Notes: generated by a model from the sequence alone, not told the origin. DNA of 64,000 bases from Spongiivirga sp046524175 (GCF_046524175.1 NZ_JBEFZF010000003.1:186001-250000), one strand, 5' to 3'; counted from the stretch's first letter, positions 57,157 to 64,000 are shown. Program-made: numbers and translations.

Positions 57157-57224
57157 GCAACGGTCTCGTATGACTGTCAGTGATGGTTTTTAGGTTAATT
57201 AAGACGATTATACATTGTTGTAAC
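57157..57224 (-). repeat. attC-like element 1 (AACGGTCTCG type)
   Basis: Plus-strand left arm starts AACGGTCTCG at 57159. Right arm ends ACATTGTTGTAACC. Arms pair imperfectly: the complement of the right arm reads TTACAACAATGTATAATCGTC against CAACGGTCTCGTATGACTGTC. About 66 bp, between the small membrane-protein stop and the FAD oxidoreductase start. Another 105 nt without a gene follow before 57330. Confidence 0.7.
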
Positions 57225-57329
57225 CAATATTTTATTCAGTTCACCATGTAACTCGGTTTTGATTTTTCATCAAAGCTTTATGAATTCCATTTTCGTAATT
57301 CAATCCGTAATTTTAAATTCAGAGTTTGT

Positions 57330-57575
57330 TCATTTTCTGGATTCTAATTCTGCTTTTATTTTTTTCATATTACTAAAGTTCAACGGAATTATTGCACTTA
57401 AAGCTATTGGCACCACAATTAAAGCGCTGAAAACTCCATTTTCATCTTTTTTCAATAGTCCATAAACACACACTATAAATAGCACTCCTAACACCCCTAT
57501 TAATGCTCCATTTATAATTTTCAATCCTCTTAATTCTCCTTCAAGTTTTTCGGTAGTTTTTTCGTTTAATTTCAT
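57330..57575 (-). CDS. Small two-helix membrane protein
   Basis: The internal ATG at 57575 (MKLNEKTTEKLEGELRGLK) is preferred over an upstream start that would run through the repeat. 81 residues: an amphipathic charged helix, then two transmembrane segments (ALIGVLGVLFIVCVYGLL and ALIVVPIALSAIIPL) and a basic end. Related small proteins occur in many Bacteroidota; function is unknown. Confidence 0.75.
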   Translation of the reverse strand: MKLNEKTTEKLEGELRGLKIINGALIGVLGVLFIVCVYGLLKKDENGVFSALIVVPIALSAIIPLNFSNMKKIKAELESRK

Positions 57576-57602
57576 TTCTACGTTTTGTTTGAACCTTATA
57601 CA

Positions 57603-57720
57603 CAACGGTCTCGGCTATGATTTTGTTACGGCGATTTCCGGCAGGAACTTGTCGGTTAGAAATCAAGGTGGTTCATGGTTATTAGTTTTAGAGTTAGCAT
57701 TGAATTACGGTCATTGCTGG
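57603..57720 (-). repeat. attC-like element 2 (AACGGTCTCG type)
   Basis: Left end AACGGTCTCGGCTATGATTT (57604-57623); right end ACGGTCATTGCTGG. The first 20 nt of the left arm are almost identical to element 3 at 58242. Arms pair imperfectly. It lies between the SnoaL-like gene stop and the small membrane-protein start. Confidence 0.75.
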
Positions 57721-57729
57721 CGAGTCGTT

Positions 57730-58218
57730 TTATTTTTTTTCTTGCGCTTGACTGATCATATGGTCAGTTATTTTCCATTCATTATTTATTTTTTGATAAA
57801 CTCTCAAGTGGTGAATGTATCGGTCATTCATCACAGTACCATCACTCCATTTCTGGCCCGTTCTTATATTTGTTGAGCGCAACAATGCAATGTTATCAGT
57901 AAGAAATTGAACATCATCATTTTGATAATTATCAATACCTTCCATGACAAAGTCCATGGCAAAAATTTCTTTAAGTAATGCTCTCAACTCCGACTTTGAT
58001 TGCATTCTGTCACCAAAGGCATTGGTCCAATCAGTATCTTCAGAATAGTCCGAAATCGCTAATTCAACATCTTTTTTATTCCATCCTTCATTCCAGTTAT
58101 CAATCGTCCGAATTATTTTTTCCGATTCTATATCCTTGTCCATTTTCACTTCTTCTGTATTCGAATTGCATCCAAGTACAAATACAACCAATAAGACTAT
58201 TATAATTTGTGTTTTCAT
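57730..58218 (-). CDS. SnoaL/DUF4440-like lipoprotein
   Basis: The ATG at 58218 is preferred because it starts an SPII signal (MKTQIIIVLLVVFVLGC, cysteine 17); the longer reading begins inside the repeat. 162 residues. NTF2-like fold: WNEGWNKKDVELAISDYSEDTDWTNAFG, LTDNIALLRSTN and YQKINNEWKITDHMIS. SnoaL-like proteins bind small molecules; catalytic role unknown. Confidence 0.87.
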   Translation of the reverse strand: MKTQIIIVLLVVFVLGCNSNTEEVKMDKDIESEKIIRTIDNWNEGWNKKDVELAISDYSEDTDWTNAFGDRMQSKSELRALLKEIFAMDFVMEGIDNYQNDDVQFLTDNIALLRSTNIRTGQKWSDGTVMNDRYIHHLRVYQKINNEWKITDHMISQAQEKK

Positions 58219-58239
58219 ATCAAAGGTTTTAAGCGCTCG

Positions 58240-58430
58240 CCTACGGTCTCGGCTATGATTTCGTTGTGAGGACATGGCACTACCATCGGCAAGCTACAGC
58301 GTCAGTCAAGGCAGGATTATTCCGTTGAGAAATCAGCTATTGATTAATACTTTTATTCCCGCCCGTACCGACCGGTACGTTCGGGCGGGTTGGTGTGGTA
58401 CAAAACCACAATGAATTATAGTCATTGTTA
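58240..58430 (-). repeat. attC-like element 3 with REP-like palindrome inside
   Basis: Left end CTACGGTCTCGGCTATGATT (58241-58260); right end AGTCATTGTTA (58420-58430). The arms pair imperfectly with extra bases. On the minus strand the element begins TAACAATGACTATAATTC, and its first TAA is the stop codon of the DUF2306 gene. About 190 bp, the longest copy, because of an internal palindrome. Confidence 0.78.
58358..58389. repeat. GC-rich REP-like palindrome
   Basis: CCCGCCCG (58358-58365) pairs with CGGGCGGG (58382-58389). An inner TACCG/CGGTA stem lies within. Much more GC-rich than the surroundings. It lies inside element 3 and may also act as a terminator. Confidence 0.85.
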
Positions 58431-59081
58431 GCCGCTGGCTTTATTATATTTTAATTTCCTCTGTTTTGATATCCAAAGTTCTATAATTATATAGTGTAAC
58501 AAGAAACCAATTAAAAATGAAATTCCCATTACTTCTTTTACACTTAGCCCATTGATTATTATTCCAGCAATCATGATGAGTCTTATGGTAGCTATTGAGA
58601 GTGATAGAAAGAATATCCTTCGAACCCAATAACTATGTTCTGTGACGTTCTTTGCTCTAATGGTTGTATATCCTCTTACTGTTGCATATAGGATATAAAT
58701 TCCAAAAATCAAATTAGAAATTGTTTCTAATATATCTCCAAAAGGGAATAGCACTGCGAGTGAAATAGCCGATATGGATACAATAAAGCTAATAGCCAAA
58801 AATATTTTTCCAACAAACCTATGTATATGGATAAATTTTTTCCTTAAGTAAGGTATAAGTTGAAAAGAACCCGTCAACAAAAATATCATTCCTGCAATTA
58901 CGTGAATGTACATAATTAAGGGGTTTTCGGCGTAATGTAAATCGTGAGAATCTGGTTCAAATACTTCGGGATTATCTTTTGCTAATTGTAAATCACTTAT
59001 TCTTCCAATCGACTCACTTAAAGCGAATATAATTAGTAGAACTGAAATTCCGATTAATATTTTCGTTATTAATTTATTCAT
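58428..59081 (-). CDS. DUF2306 membrane protein
   Basis: 217 residues with about six transmembrane segments. The DUF2306 core has IHVIAGMIFLLTGSFQLIPYLRKKFIHIHRFVGKIF and EHSYWVRRIFFLSLSIATIRL; several histidines could bind haem or metal (inference). Function is unknown. Its stop codon TAA is the first triplet of the downstream repeat element. Confidence 0.9.
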   Translation of the reverse strand: MNKLITKILIGISVLLIIFALSESIGRISDLQLAKDNPEVFEPDSHDLHYAENPLIMYIHVIAGMIFLLTGSFQLIPYLRKKFIHIHRFVGKIFLAISFIVSISAISLAVLFPFGDILETISNLIFGIYILYATVRGYTTIRAKNVTEHSYWVRRIFFLSLSIATIRLIMIAGIIINGLSVKEVMGISFLIGFLLHYIIIELWISKQRKLKYNKASG

Positions 59082-59097
59082 TCGTCCAGCTTACAGC

Positions 59098-59252
59098 CAA
59101 CGGTCTCGTGCAACTGTCAGTTACGAGTTAATATACGCAGACTTTTCGGTTTAGCACAGACTTTAGCAATTCCGAACGGATTCAGCTTACCCTGGGCGCA
59201 GTCGAAGGGTAGTCAAATCCACCGTAATTGCGGTTATGCATTGTCGTAAAAC
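59098..59252 (-). repeat. attC-like element 4 (AACGGTCTCG type) with REP-like hairpin
   Basis: Left end AACGGTCTCGTGCAACTGTC (59099-59118); right end TTGCGGTTATGCATTGTCG. Arms pair with mismatches and bulges. A nested hairpin TACCCT/AGGGTA (59188-59193 with 59206-59211) with loop GGGCGCAGTCGA resembles a REP-like word common in Bacteroidota. About 155 bp, between the fusion gene stop and the DUF2306 start. Confidence 0.75.
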
Positions 59253-59273
59253 GTTTTCTGACTCCGCCTTAAC

Positions 59274-61139
59274 TTATTTTTCAAGTAATTGCTTCTGAAT
59301 AAAATCAGTTAGACCGTCAACACTGACTTTATCTGTATTTGAAAATATAATTATACTTACATCATGATCTAGAACATAATTAAATATAGTATTGATACCC
59401 ATATTTCTACCAGGGCGATGAGCTACTTTAATTATATACTTACCCCGCTCATAGAATCTACTCCAAAGACCATATCCGTATTGATTTCCTTCGGGATATG
59501 TTTGCAATAGTAATTCCATTGAAGATTTACTTAAGAGTGTTTTTTCCAAGAATAAAGCATCAGAAAACTTTAATAAATCTCTGGCTGTGGCGTACATTCC
59601 ACCACCAGAGAAGTAATTTTGTATAAAAACTTGTTTGTCCTCATTAAGCACTTTAGCTTTTTTGTCCCATGAATATCCTTTCGGAAAACTCTTTTCAACA
59701 TAATTAGAGTTTGTTATAAGTCCACTATTGTTCATACCTAAAGGTTCTAATAGTCTACGATTCAAAACATTCTCATAGCTATCATCTTCTAGATGTTCTA
59801 TTATTTTACCTAAGATGATGTAATCTTGGTTATCATAATAAAACTTCGTTCCGGGTTTATAGACTAACGGACCACTACAATACTTATCCATTAATTCATC
59901 GGTTGAATACTTATTCAAATAAATATTGGGTATTCCATTTTCTTTTGATTTGATGTTCTCTGAAGATTGTATTCCTGATGTATGATTAAGTAGTTGGTGT
60001 ATAGTGACTAAATTGGCGGCGGATCCTTTGTAATCAGGAAGATATTTGGCAATTGTATGATTTAAATCTATTTTTCCTTCTTCCATTAATTGAAGAATAA
60101 TAGTTGATGTAAAAAGTTTAGTTATTGACATGATAGGAAAAGGAGTTTCATTTGTCATGGGAATACCCTGTTCACGATTAGTAACGCCAAAATTTTTATG
60201 GTAGACAATATCATCTCGTTTTTTTACCAAGACAACTCCATTAAAATCATATTTTTTTGCAACGGTATCTATTTTTGATAAATGATCTTTTTCCATCACC
60301 ACCCTAAAGCCTTTATTGGCCGTAAATGAACTTATTGGTGTAGATCGAGTTCTAGCCGTATTTCTTGATTCTGGATTTCCATGATCCCAGCTACCACCGC
60401 GTAAAATTCTAATAGCTCCTATTTTTGGACCGCTTGGATTTATCCCACCTTTATATTTATAGTCATAAACATCAAAAACCCATTCACTAAGGTTGCCCGT
60501 CATATCGTAGATACCTAACTCATTTGGCTTTTTAAGACCAACAGGAAATGTTCCTATTTTATCTTCGTACCATTCCACTTTGGAATTTAGAGCATTTTCA
60601 TAGTTCCAACTTACTTCGTTTAAATTGTTGCTACCGGAAAAAATATATCCTTTGCTTTTTTTACCACCTCTAGCCGCAAATTCCCATTCAGCTTCTGTAG
60701 GTAATCGATATAACTTATTTGTTTTTTTAGACAACCAAACGGTATAAGCTTTTGCACCGTACCAATTGATATTATTAACAGGGTAATTTTCAAAGCCTTT
60801 TTTTGATATAAATCTTCCATTCTCCGTTTCTTTAATCAATGCGTATTTATCCATTATATACCAGGGTTGATTTCCTTCAATCTGATTTCCTTTTTCCGAA
60901 AGGAATTCTGCATATTGTTTGTTTGTTATTTCATATTTTCCAATCCAATAATCATAAAGCGTAACATTTTTAGCTGGTTTTTCGTCACTGAGACAAGCAT
61001 CGTCATCAGGCAAGCAACCTATTAGAACATCACCTGCTTCGACAAATACAAGTTTAGGTTCAGTGATTTTTATGTTTTGAGAAAATCCTATTAATGACAG
61101 AAAAAGGAAGCAACCGAGCAAATTAATTTTAATATGCAT
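59274..61139 (-). CDS. Secreted fusion: FGE-sulfatase-like domain + serine beta-lactamase-like domain
   Basis: 621 residues. Signal peptide 1-20. Residues 25-282 form a formylglycine-generating-enzyme (SUMF1)-like fold: DYWIGKYEITNKQYAEFL, RLPTEAEWEFAARGG (145-159), TGNLSEWV (214-221), RILRGGSWDHG. The two catalytic cysteines of active FGE are missing at its C-terminal site. Residues 295-621 form a class C beta-lactamase-like domain: S338-I-T-K341, Y434-D-N436, LLNHTSGIQ and AHRPG. Both parts are in one open frame. Substrate unknown. Confidence 0.9.
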   Translation of the reverse strand: MHIKINLLGCFLFLSLIGFSQNIKITEPKLVFVEAGDVLIGCLPDDDACLSDEKPAKNVTLYDYWIGKYEITNKQYAEFLSEKGNQIEGNQPWYIMDKYALIKETENGRFISKKGFENYPVNNINWYGAKAYTVWLSKKTNKLYRLPTEAEWEFAARGGKKSKGYIFSGSNNLNEVSWNYENALNSKVEWYEDKIGTFPVGLKKPNELGIYDMTGNLSEWVFDVYDYKYKGGINPSGPKIGAIRILRGGSWDHGNPESRNTARTRSTPISSFTANKGFRVVMEKDHLSKIDTVAKKYDFNGVVLVKKRDDIVYHKNFGVTNREQGIPMTNETPFPIMSITKLFTSTIILQLMEEGKIDLNHTIAKYLPDYKGSAANLVTIHQLLNHTSGIQSSENIKSKENGIPNIYLNKYSTDELMDKYCSGPLVYKPGTKFYYDNQDYIILGKIIEHLEDDSYENVLNRRLLEPLGMNNSGLITNSNYVEKSFPKGYSWDKKAKVLNEDKQVFIQNYFSGGGMYATARDLLKFSDALFLEKTLLSKSSMELLLQTYPEGNQYGYGLWSRFYERGKYIIKVAHRPGRNMGINTIFNYVLDHDVSIIIFSNTDKVSVDGLTDFIQKQLLEK

Positions 61140-61190
61140 CTTTTATTCTTAAAGAGGCGTTCTAAATTAATTTGTTACAGTAAATGTTTT

Positions 61191-61241
61191 ACAACGGTTT
61201 GACTATGGGACGGTTTAATGCCCTATGGCTTTTGTTGTGTT
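61191..61241 (-). repeat. attC-like element 5 (short form)
   Basis: Left end ACAACGGTTTGACTATGGG; right end CCCTATGGCTTTTGTTGT. About 50 bp with imperfect arms and an 11-nt middle. It lies directly between the 177-residue gene stop and the fusion-gene start, 50 nt before the latter's ATG. Confidence 0.7.
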
Positions 61242-61245
61242 GCGT

Positions 61246-61779
61246 TTATTTGAGATAAATAACTCTGGTTCTTAAATACGAATAGCGATCATGTTGAGGC
61301 ACTAAATTTTTGTTATATCCATAGTCTTCATCGTATTCTAAGATTTCAAATTCCCTGTTTCCCGCTTTAAACTTTCGAACACTAAATTCTGTTCTTTCCT
61401 CTGCAATAAGTGCTACTCGGCTGTGCATTAACTCTAACTTGCTATCTTTCTTTCTTTTGCGTGCAATGATAACGCGAAGTTGATCTTTATTCATTCCACC
61501 AGGATAACAATAGCCCGATCTAAATCCTATTAATAGTTTCTTGTTTGAATTAGATCTCAATAATATTGTTTTTGTTCCATGCCAATCGTACCATCTATTG
61601 TTTAATTCTGTTTCAATCTGTTCAATCGTACTCGTGTTATGGTCATAATCGATGATAATGCAATAATCATATTTTTCTTCCTGCACATCATAAAGCTTAA
61701 CGGTTGTTTCACATCCTGGATCCTGCAAATAAACCAAAAGTGGAGTTAATAAAAGGAGTATCGTAAACTTGAGATTCAT
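61246..61779 (-). CDS. Secreted hypothetical protein
   Basis: 177 residues with an N-terminal signal (MNLKFTILLLLTPLLVYLQ). Cysteines at GCET, DYCII and GYCYP may form disulfides. GFRSGYCYPGGMNKDQLRVIIARKRKK and a tyrosine-rich end (YDEDYGYNKNLVPQHDRYSYLR). No family recognised. Single-gene unit between two repeat elements. Confidence 0.72.
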   Translation of the reverse strand: MNLKFTILLLLTPLLVYLQDPGCETTVKLYDVQEEKYDYCIIIDYDHNTSTIEQIETELNNRWYDWHGTKTILLRSNSNKKLLIGFRSGYCYPGGMNKDQLRVIIARKRKKDSKLELMHSRVALIAEERTEFSVRKFKAGNREFEILEYDEDYGYNKNLVPQHDRYSYLRTRVIYLK

Positions 61780-61793
61780 TTGTTTGTAAAATG

Positions 61794-61917
61794 CAATGGT
61801 TTGTGTATGGTTAGTTGCGGGAAATCAATTACGATTTTCCGCTGTACTAACAAGTTAATTAATTCGAGTGAATTTCCTCACCGGAAATTCCGTAGCAATT
61901 AATTATACACGGTGTTA
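61794..61917 (-). repeat. attC-like element 6 (GTGTATG type)
   Basis: Left arm CAATGGTTTGTGTATGGTTA; right arm ends AATTATACACGGTGTTA (61901-61917). The complement of the right arm, TAACACCGTGTATAATTA, pairs with the left arm with bulges. On the minus strand its first TAA is the stop codon of the DUF2911 gene. 124 bp. Confidence 0.8.
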
Positions 61918-62790
61918 TCTGCTTTTTTTGTTTGCCTTTGTTTTTATTCTATCTAAATGCTTTTCCCATTGCTTGATGTCTCTGGGGAGATATTCATCTG
62001 CTTTTTCCTTTCTTACTTCAATGGCTTTCTCTCCGGCCTCTATAGCCTTCTTATAGTAATGTTGCCTTTCATAAGTTTCCATCAATAGCCGGTATGCGAA
62101 CTCGCTTTTGTTTAACTTAATTGACTCTTTAGCTAACCATTCAATTTTCTTATAATCACTGCCTTGGAAATACAAATAGTCTATCGCATTAGACATTTCA
62201 TCATATTCTTTTACATTTCCTGTCAATAATTCCTCATTGATATAGTTTTCAATTTCCTGATCTATAGATGTTTCGAATTCAAAACCAATTGAAATGTTTC
62301 CCCATGAAACATAGATCATAGCATTATTTGGAATTAGATCAACATCAATTGTCAAGGTCTCATAATATCGATTGGAATGCTGTGGGTATACAACAAATCT
62401 TGCAACATCCTTCTCTGGATTATAATCGTAAGATCCATATAAAGATGTATCTAAATTTAGGATTACAATCCATTCTTCTTTGTTAGGAATTGTAAACAGA
62501 GAATATGTGCCAGCATCGATTGATTGTTTGCCAATCTTTACATTTTTATCAAAGCTAATTTTTGTGCAATAACCTGCTCCAGTTCTCCAAACCTCATTCC
62601 ATGGAACCAGTTCACCAAATATTTTACGATTTCTGGCCGAAGGTCTCTCGTATTCGATTTTTAGATTTGTATTTCCTACCTTCTGTGTTATTATTCCCTT
62701 TGGACTTAGTGAAGGATAAGATATTTGTGAAAACGCATAATCCTGAACTATGATGATTAAGAACAATATCAAAATTGATTTAAGCTTCAT
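61915..62790 (-). CDS. DUF2911 secreted protein
   Basis: 291 residues, signal peptide 1-21. DUF2911 domain at about 22-175: YPSLSPKGIITQKVGNTNLKIEYERPSARNRKIFGELVPWNEVWRTGA-type sequence with KIGKQSIDAGTYSLFTIP and PEKDVARF. The C-terminal part (190-285) is helical and TPR-like (YRLLMETYERQHYYKKAIEAGEKAIE). Function is unknown. The stop codon is part of the following repeat. Confidence 0.92.
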   Translation of the reverse strand: MKLKSILILFLIIIVQDYAFSQISYPSLSPKGIITQKVGNTNLKIEYERPSARNRKIFGELVPWNEVWRTGAGYCTKISFDKNVKIGKQSIDAGTYSLFTIPNKEEWIVILNLDTSLYGSYDYNPEKDVARFVVYPQHSNRYYETLTIDVDLIPNNAMIYVSWGNISIGFEFETSIDQEIENYINEELLTGNVKEYDEMSNAIDYLYFQGSDYKKIEWLAKESIKLNKSEFAYRLLMETYERQHYYKKAIEAGEKAIEVRKEKADEYLPRDIKQWEKHLDRIKTKANKKSR

Positions 62791-62817
62791 TTGTATTTAA
62801 GATTTTTCTATAGCAGA

Positions 62818-62942
62818 TAACGGTTTTGTGTATGAACAGTAGCGGATTTTAATGCACTACTTTTCGGATTACAAAATACTTAAATAAACGTAAAAACGGT
62901 TTGAGTTGTCACCCAAACCGCTATTGCTTATATACGTTGTTA
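62818..62942 (-). repeat. attC-like element 7 (GTGTATG type), best-formed copy
   Basis: Plus strand starts TAACGGTTTTGTGTATG and ends GCTTATATACGTTGTTA. Outer arms run into AGTAGCGG (left) and CCGCTATT (right), pairing with several bulged bases. An internal hairpin ACGGTTTGAGTTGTCACCCA... (CGGTTTG near 62897 with CAAACCG near 62914) closes the right half. 125 bp, 12 nt after the VOC gene stop. Confidence 0.85.
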
Positions 62943-62954
62943 ACGGTAGTTTTT

Positions 62955-63470
62955 TTATTCCTGACTTTGAATAGGTGTACATATTTCAATTATAAATCCG
63001 TTCAAATCTCTTACATAACCAACTTGTTGTCCCCAAGGTTTTGTAACCGTTTCTTCTAACAGTTTCGCTCCATTTTTAATAGCATTTTCCATAACTGTTT
63101 CAACTGATGAAGTCGTAAAGGCTAATTCAATTCCAAATGGTTTTGCACTTGGTTTACTTACCGTCAATCCCTTTTTAAAGTTTGAATTACCAAGTTCAAG
63201 ATTCGCAAATGCTATTGTGGTATTTCCTGAAATCAATTCTCCGTAATCACTTTCGGGTGTTAGGAATTTTTGCTCAAATCCAAATGAATTTTTATAGAAT
63301 TCCAGTGTTGTCGGAACGTCTTTTACATAGAGAATTGTATATGCATATTGAATGTCCATTTCTTTATTTTTATGTTCATAATTACCAACGATGCTTTTTT
63401 CTGGATTATGAACCTCGTTTTTACAAGAGAGGACCAACATTATACTGATTGATAAAAGCCAAATTTTCAT
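62955..63470 (-). CDS. VOC (glyoxalase/bleomycin-resistance) protein with lipoprotein signal
   Basis: 171 residues. The VOC domain occupies 39-168: AYTILYVKDVPTTLEFYKNSFGFEQKF, SGNTTIAFANLELGNSNFKKG, KPWGQQVGYVRDLNGFIIEICTP. Such proteins usually start at the MDIQYAYTILYV methionine (63359) and are cytoplasmic. Here the open frame extends upstream to an SPII signal (MLVLSC, cysteine 16). Either it is a true exported VOC lipoprotein or two start sites are used. Confidence 0.88.
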   Translation of the reverse strand: MKIWLLSISIMLVLSCKNEVHNPEKSIVGNYEHKNKEMDIQYAYTILYVKDVPTTLEFYKNSFGFEQKFLTPESDYGELISGNTTIAFANLELGNSNFKKGLTVSKPSAKPFGIELAFTTSSVETVMENAIKNGAKLLEETVTKPWGQQVGYVRDLNGFIIEICTPIQSQE

Positions 63471-63471
63471 A

Positions 63472-63527
63472 TCGTTGTTTTATACAAAGTTACTCGGCTG
63501 TTAGAATCTTGCTTTGTAAAAAAACGA
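63472..63527. repeat. Short imperfect inverted repeat between AraC and VOC genes
   Basis: CGTTGTTTTATACAAAG at the left and CTTTGTAAAAAAACGAC at the right are imperfect reverse complements, with TACAAAG/CTTTGTA exact (63483-63489, 63512-63518). Fills nearly the whole 59-nt spacer. It could be another compact element or a terminator of the AraC gene. Confidence 0.55.
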
Positions 63528-63529
63528 CA

Positions 63530-64000
63530 TTATCTAAAGAAGCTTGGACTGTCGCCCGAAATACGTTTAAATTCATAAGTCATATGGGAATGGTCAAAAA
63601 ATCCCATATCAAATGCTATTTCCAAAAGGCTCGTTTTGGTGAAAGTTGCTATCGATTTCTTTGCATTGTTGAAACGTACAATGTTGGAAAATTCCTTAAC
63701 TGTCACACCCATATAACTCTTGAAACGCCTTTCCAATTGTCTTATACTTATATGATGCAATTCTGCTAAATCTCCGACATTTACAATTCCGTGAAAAGTT
63801 CTTATTTTTTCTACAACTGTTAAAATCATTTGGTCTTGACTTTTAATATTTTGTTTAAACAATGTTGCAACAAAGTTTTCGAGAAAGTATATTTTATCCG
63901 TTAGTTTTTCTATATCCGCTAGTTGATTTAGAACTTTAAGGTTTTTCGTTGGAAATATCTCAGCTAATTCAATACGTAAGTTTTTGGTTTGGTCAAGTGG
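63530..64000 (-). CDS. AraC family transcriptional regulator, N-terminus cut by window edge
   Basis: The frame is open from the right window edge through 157 codons to the TAA at 63530; the true start lies outside. The C-terminal AraC DNA-binding domain is complete: VGDLAELHHISIRQLERRFKSYMGVTVKEF (first HTH) and SLLEIAFDMGFFDHSHMTYEFKRISGDSPSFF (second HTH). An effector domain precedes it. Same strand as the cassette genes. Confidence 0.92.
   Translation of the reverse strand, partial: PLDQTKNLRIELAEIFPTKNLKVLNQLADIEKLTDKIYFLENFVATLFKQNIKSQDQMILTVVEKIRTFHGIVNVGDLAELHHISIRQLERRFKSYMGVTVKEFSNIVRFNNAKKSIATFTKTSLLEIAFDMGFFDHSHMTYEFKRISGDSPSFFR

Noticed and set aside
57589..57876. 95-residue plus-strand ORF
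   Set aside because: Runs through element 2 and the 3' end of the SnoaL-like gene; produced by the repeat's low stop density.
45974..64000. Prophage, transposon or integron integrase
   Set aside because: No recombinase, transposase, capsid or terminase-like product among the reading frames; the array is called only from its spacer elements.
1..64000. tRNA or rRNA genes
   Set aside because: I looked through the spacers for cloverleaf or rRNA-like words and saw none; a tRNAscan run would be decisive.

Overview
The window looks like a chromosomal segment of a marine-type flavobacterium (Bacteroidota, Flavobacteriaceae). The DNA is AT-rich, and promoters where visible carry the Bacteroidota -7 word TAnnTTTG. 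Shine-Dalgarno sequences are weak or absent. The families present are typical of the group: a GLPGLI protein, a DUF4856 lipoprotein, a long-form NusB, a DUF3276/PUR-alpha protein, CarboxypepD_reg TonB receptors and many SPII lipoproteins. I found no rRNA, tRNA, CRISPR array, transposase or integrase.

0-45 kb is mostly conserved chromosomal sequence. It opens with an M28 peptidase (cut by the window edge) and ppk2, then a secreted coiled-coil protein, then pyrG-yidC. At 6.8-13.6 kb a five-gene operon encodes a DUF4856 lipoprotein, an imelysin lipoprotein, a full-length homologue of vitamin K-dependent gamma-carboxylase, a FecA-like TonB receptor and a haem-binding-domain protein. A perfect 10-bp inverted repeat overlaps its predicted promoter, so the operon looks metal-regulated. 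Next come HMG-CoA lyase, a LysE exporter, pyrD, pepT, a YdeI-like protein, the yajC-DUF1573-nusB block, leucine dehydrogenase, an MdlA-like ABC exporter, DUF3276, an M14 carboxypeptidase, a thioredoxin-fold protein and a GNAT enzyme. At 28.4-35.5 kb lies the conserved MoxR cluster (RDD divergent from SpoIIM, membrane protein, DUF4129, DUF4350, MoxR ATPase, DUF58) with overlapping genes. The stretch from 35.7 to 45 kb holds DUF2141, DUF1853, a nitrilase, a GLPGLI/outer-membrane-barrel pair, a NUDIX/DUF4406 pair and a Crp-family regulator.

From about 46 kb to the right edge the architecture changes. Nineteen consecutive genes lie on the minus strand and have no shared pathway: hydrolases, beta-lactamase-fold proteins, small DUF proteins, lipoproteins, membrane proteins and an AraC regulator. 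Most are separated by spacers too long for an operon. From 57.1 to 63.0 kb every gene is followed by a 50-190 bp element made of imperfect, bulged inverted arms. These arms start TAAC (sometimes supplying the gene's own stop codon) and end ACCGTT. Weaker relatives occur near 48.3 kb and between 53 and 56 kb. The layout of one gene plus one foldable site resembles an integron gene-cassette array, or a CALIN, with divergent attC-like sites and no integrase in view. This is the most unusual feature of the window. Two of the elements carry GC-rich REP-like palindromes, and one cassette is an unusual fusion of an FGE-sulfatase-like domain to a serine beta-lactamase-like domain.
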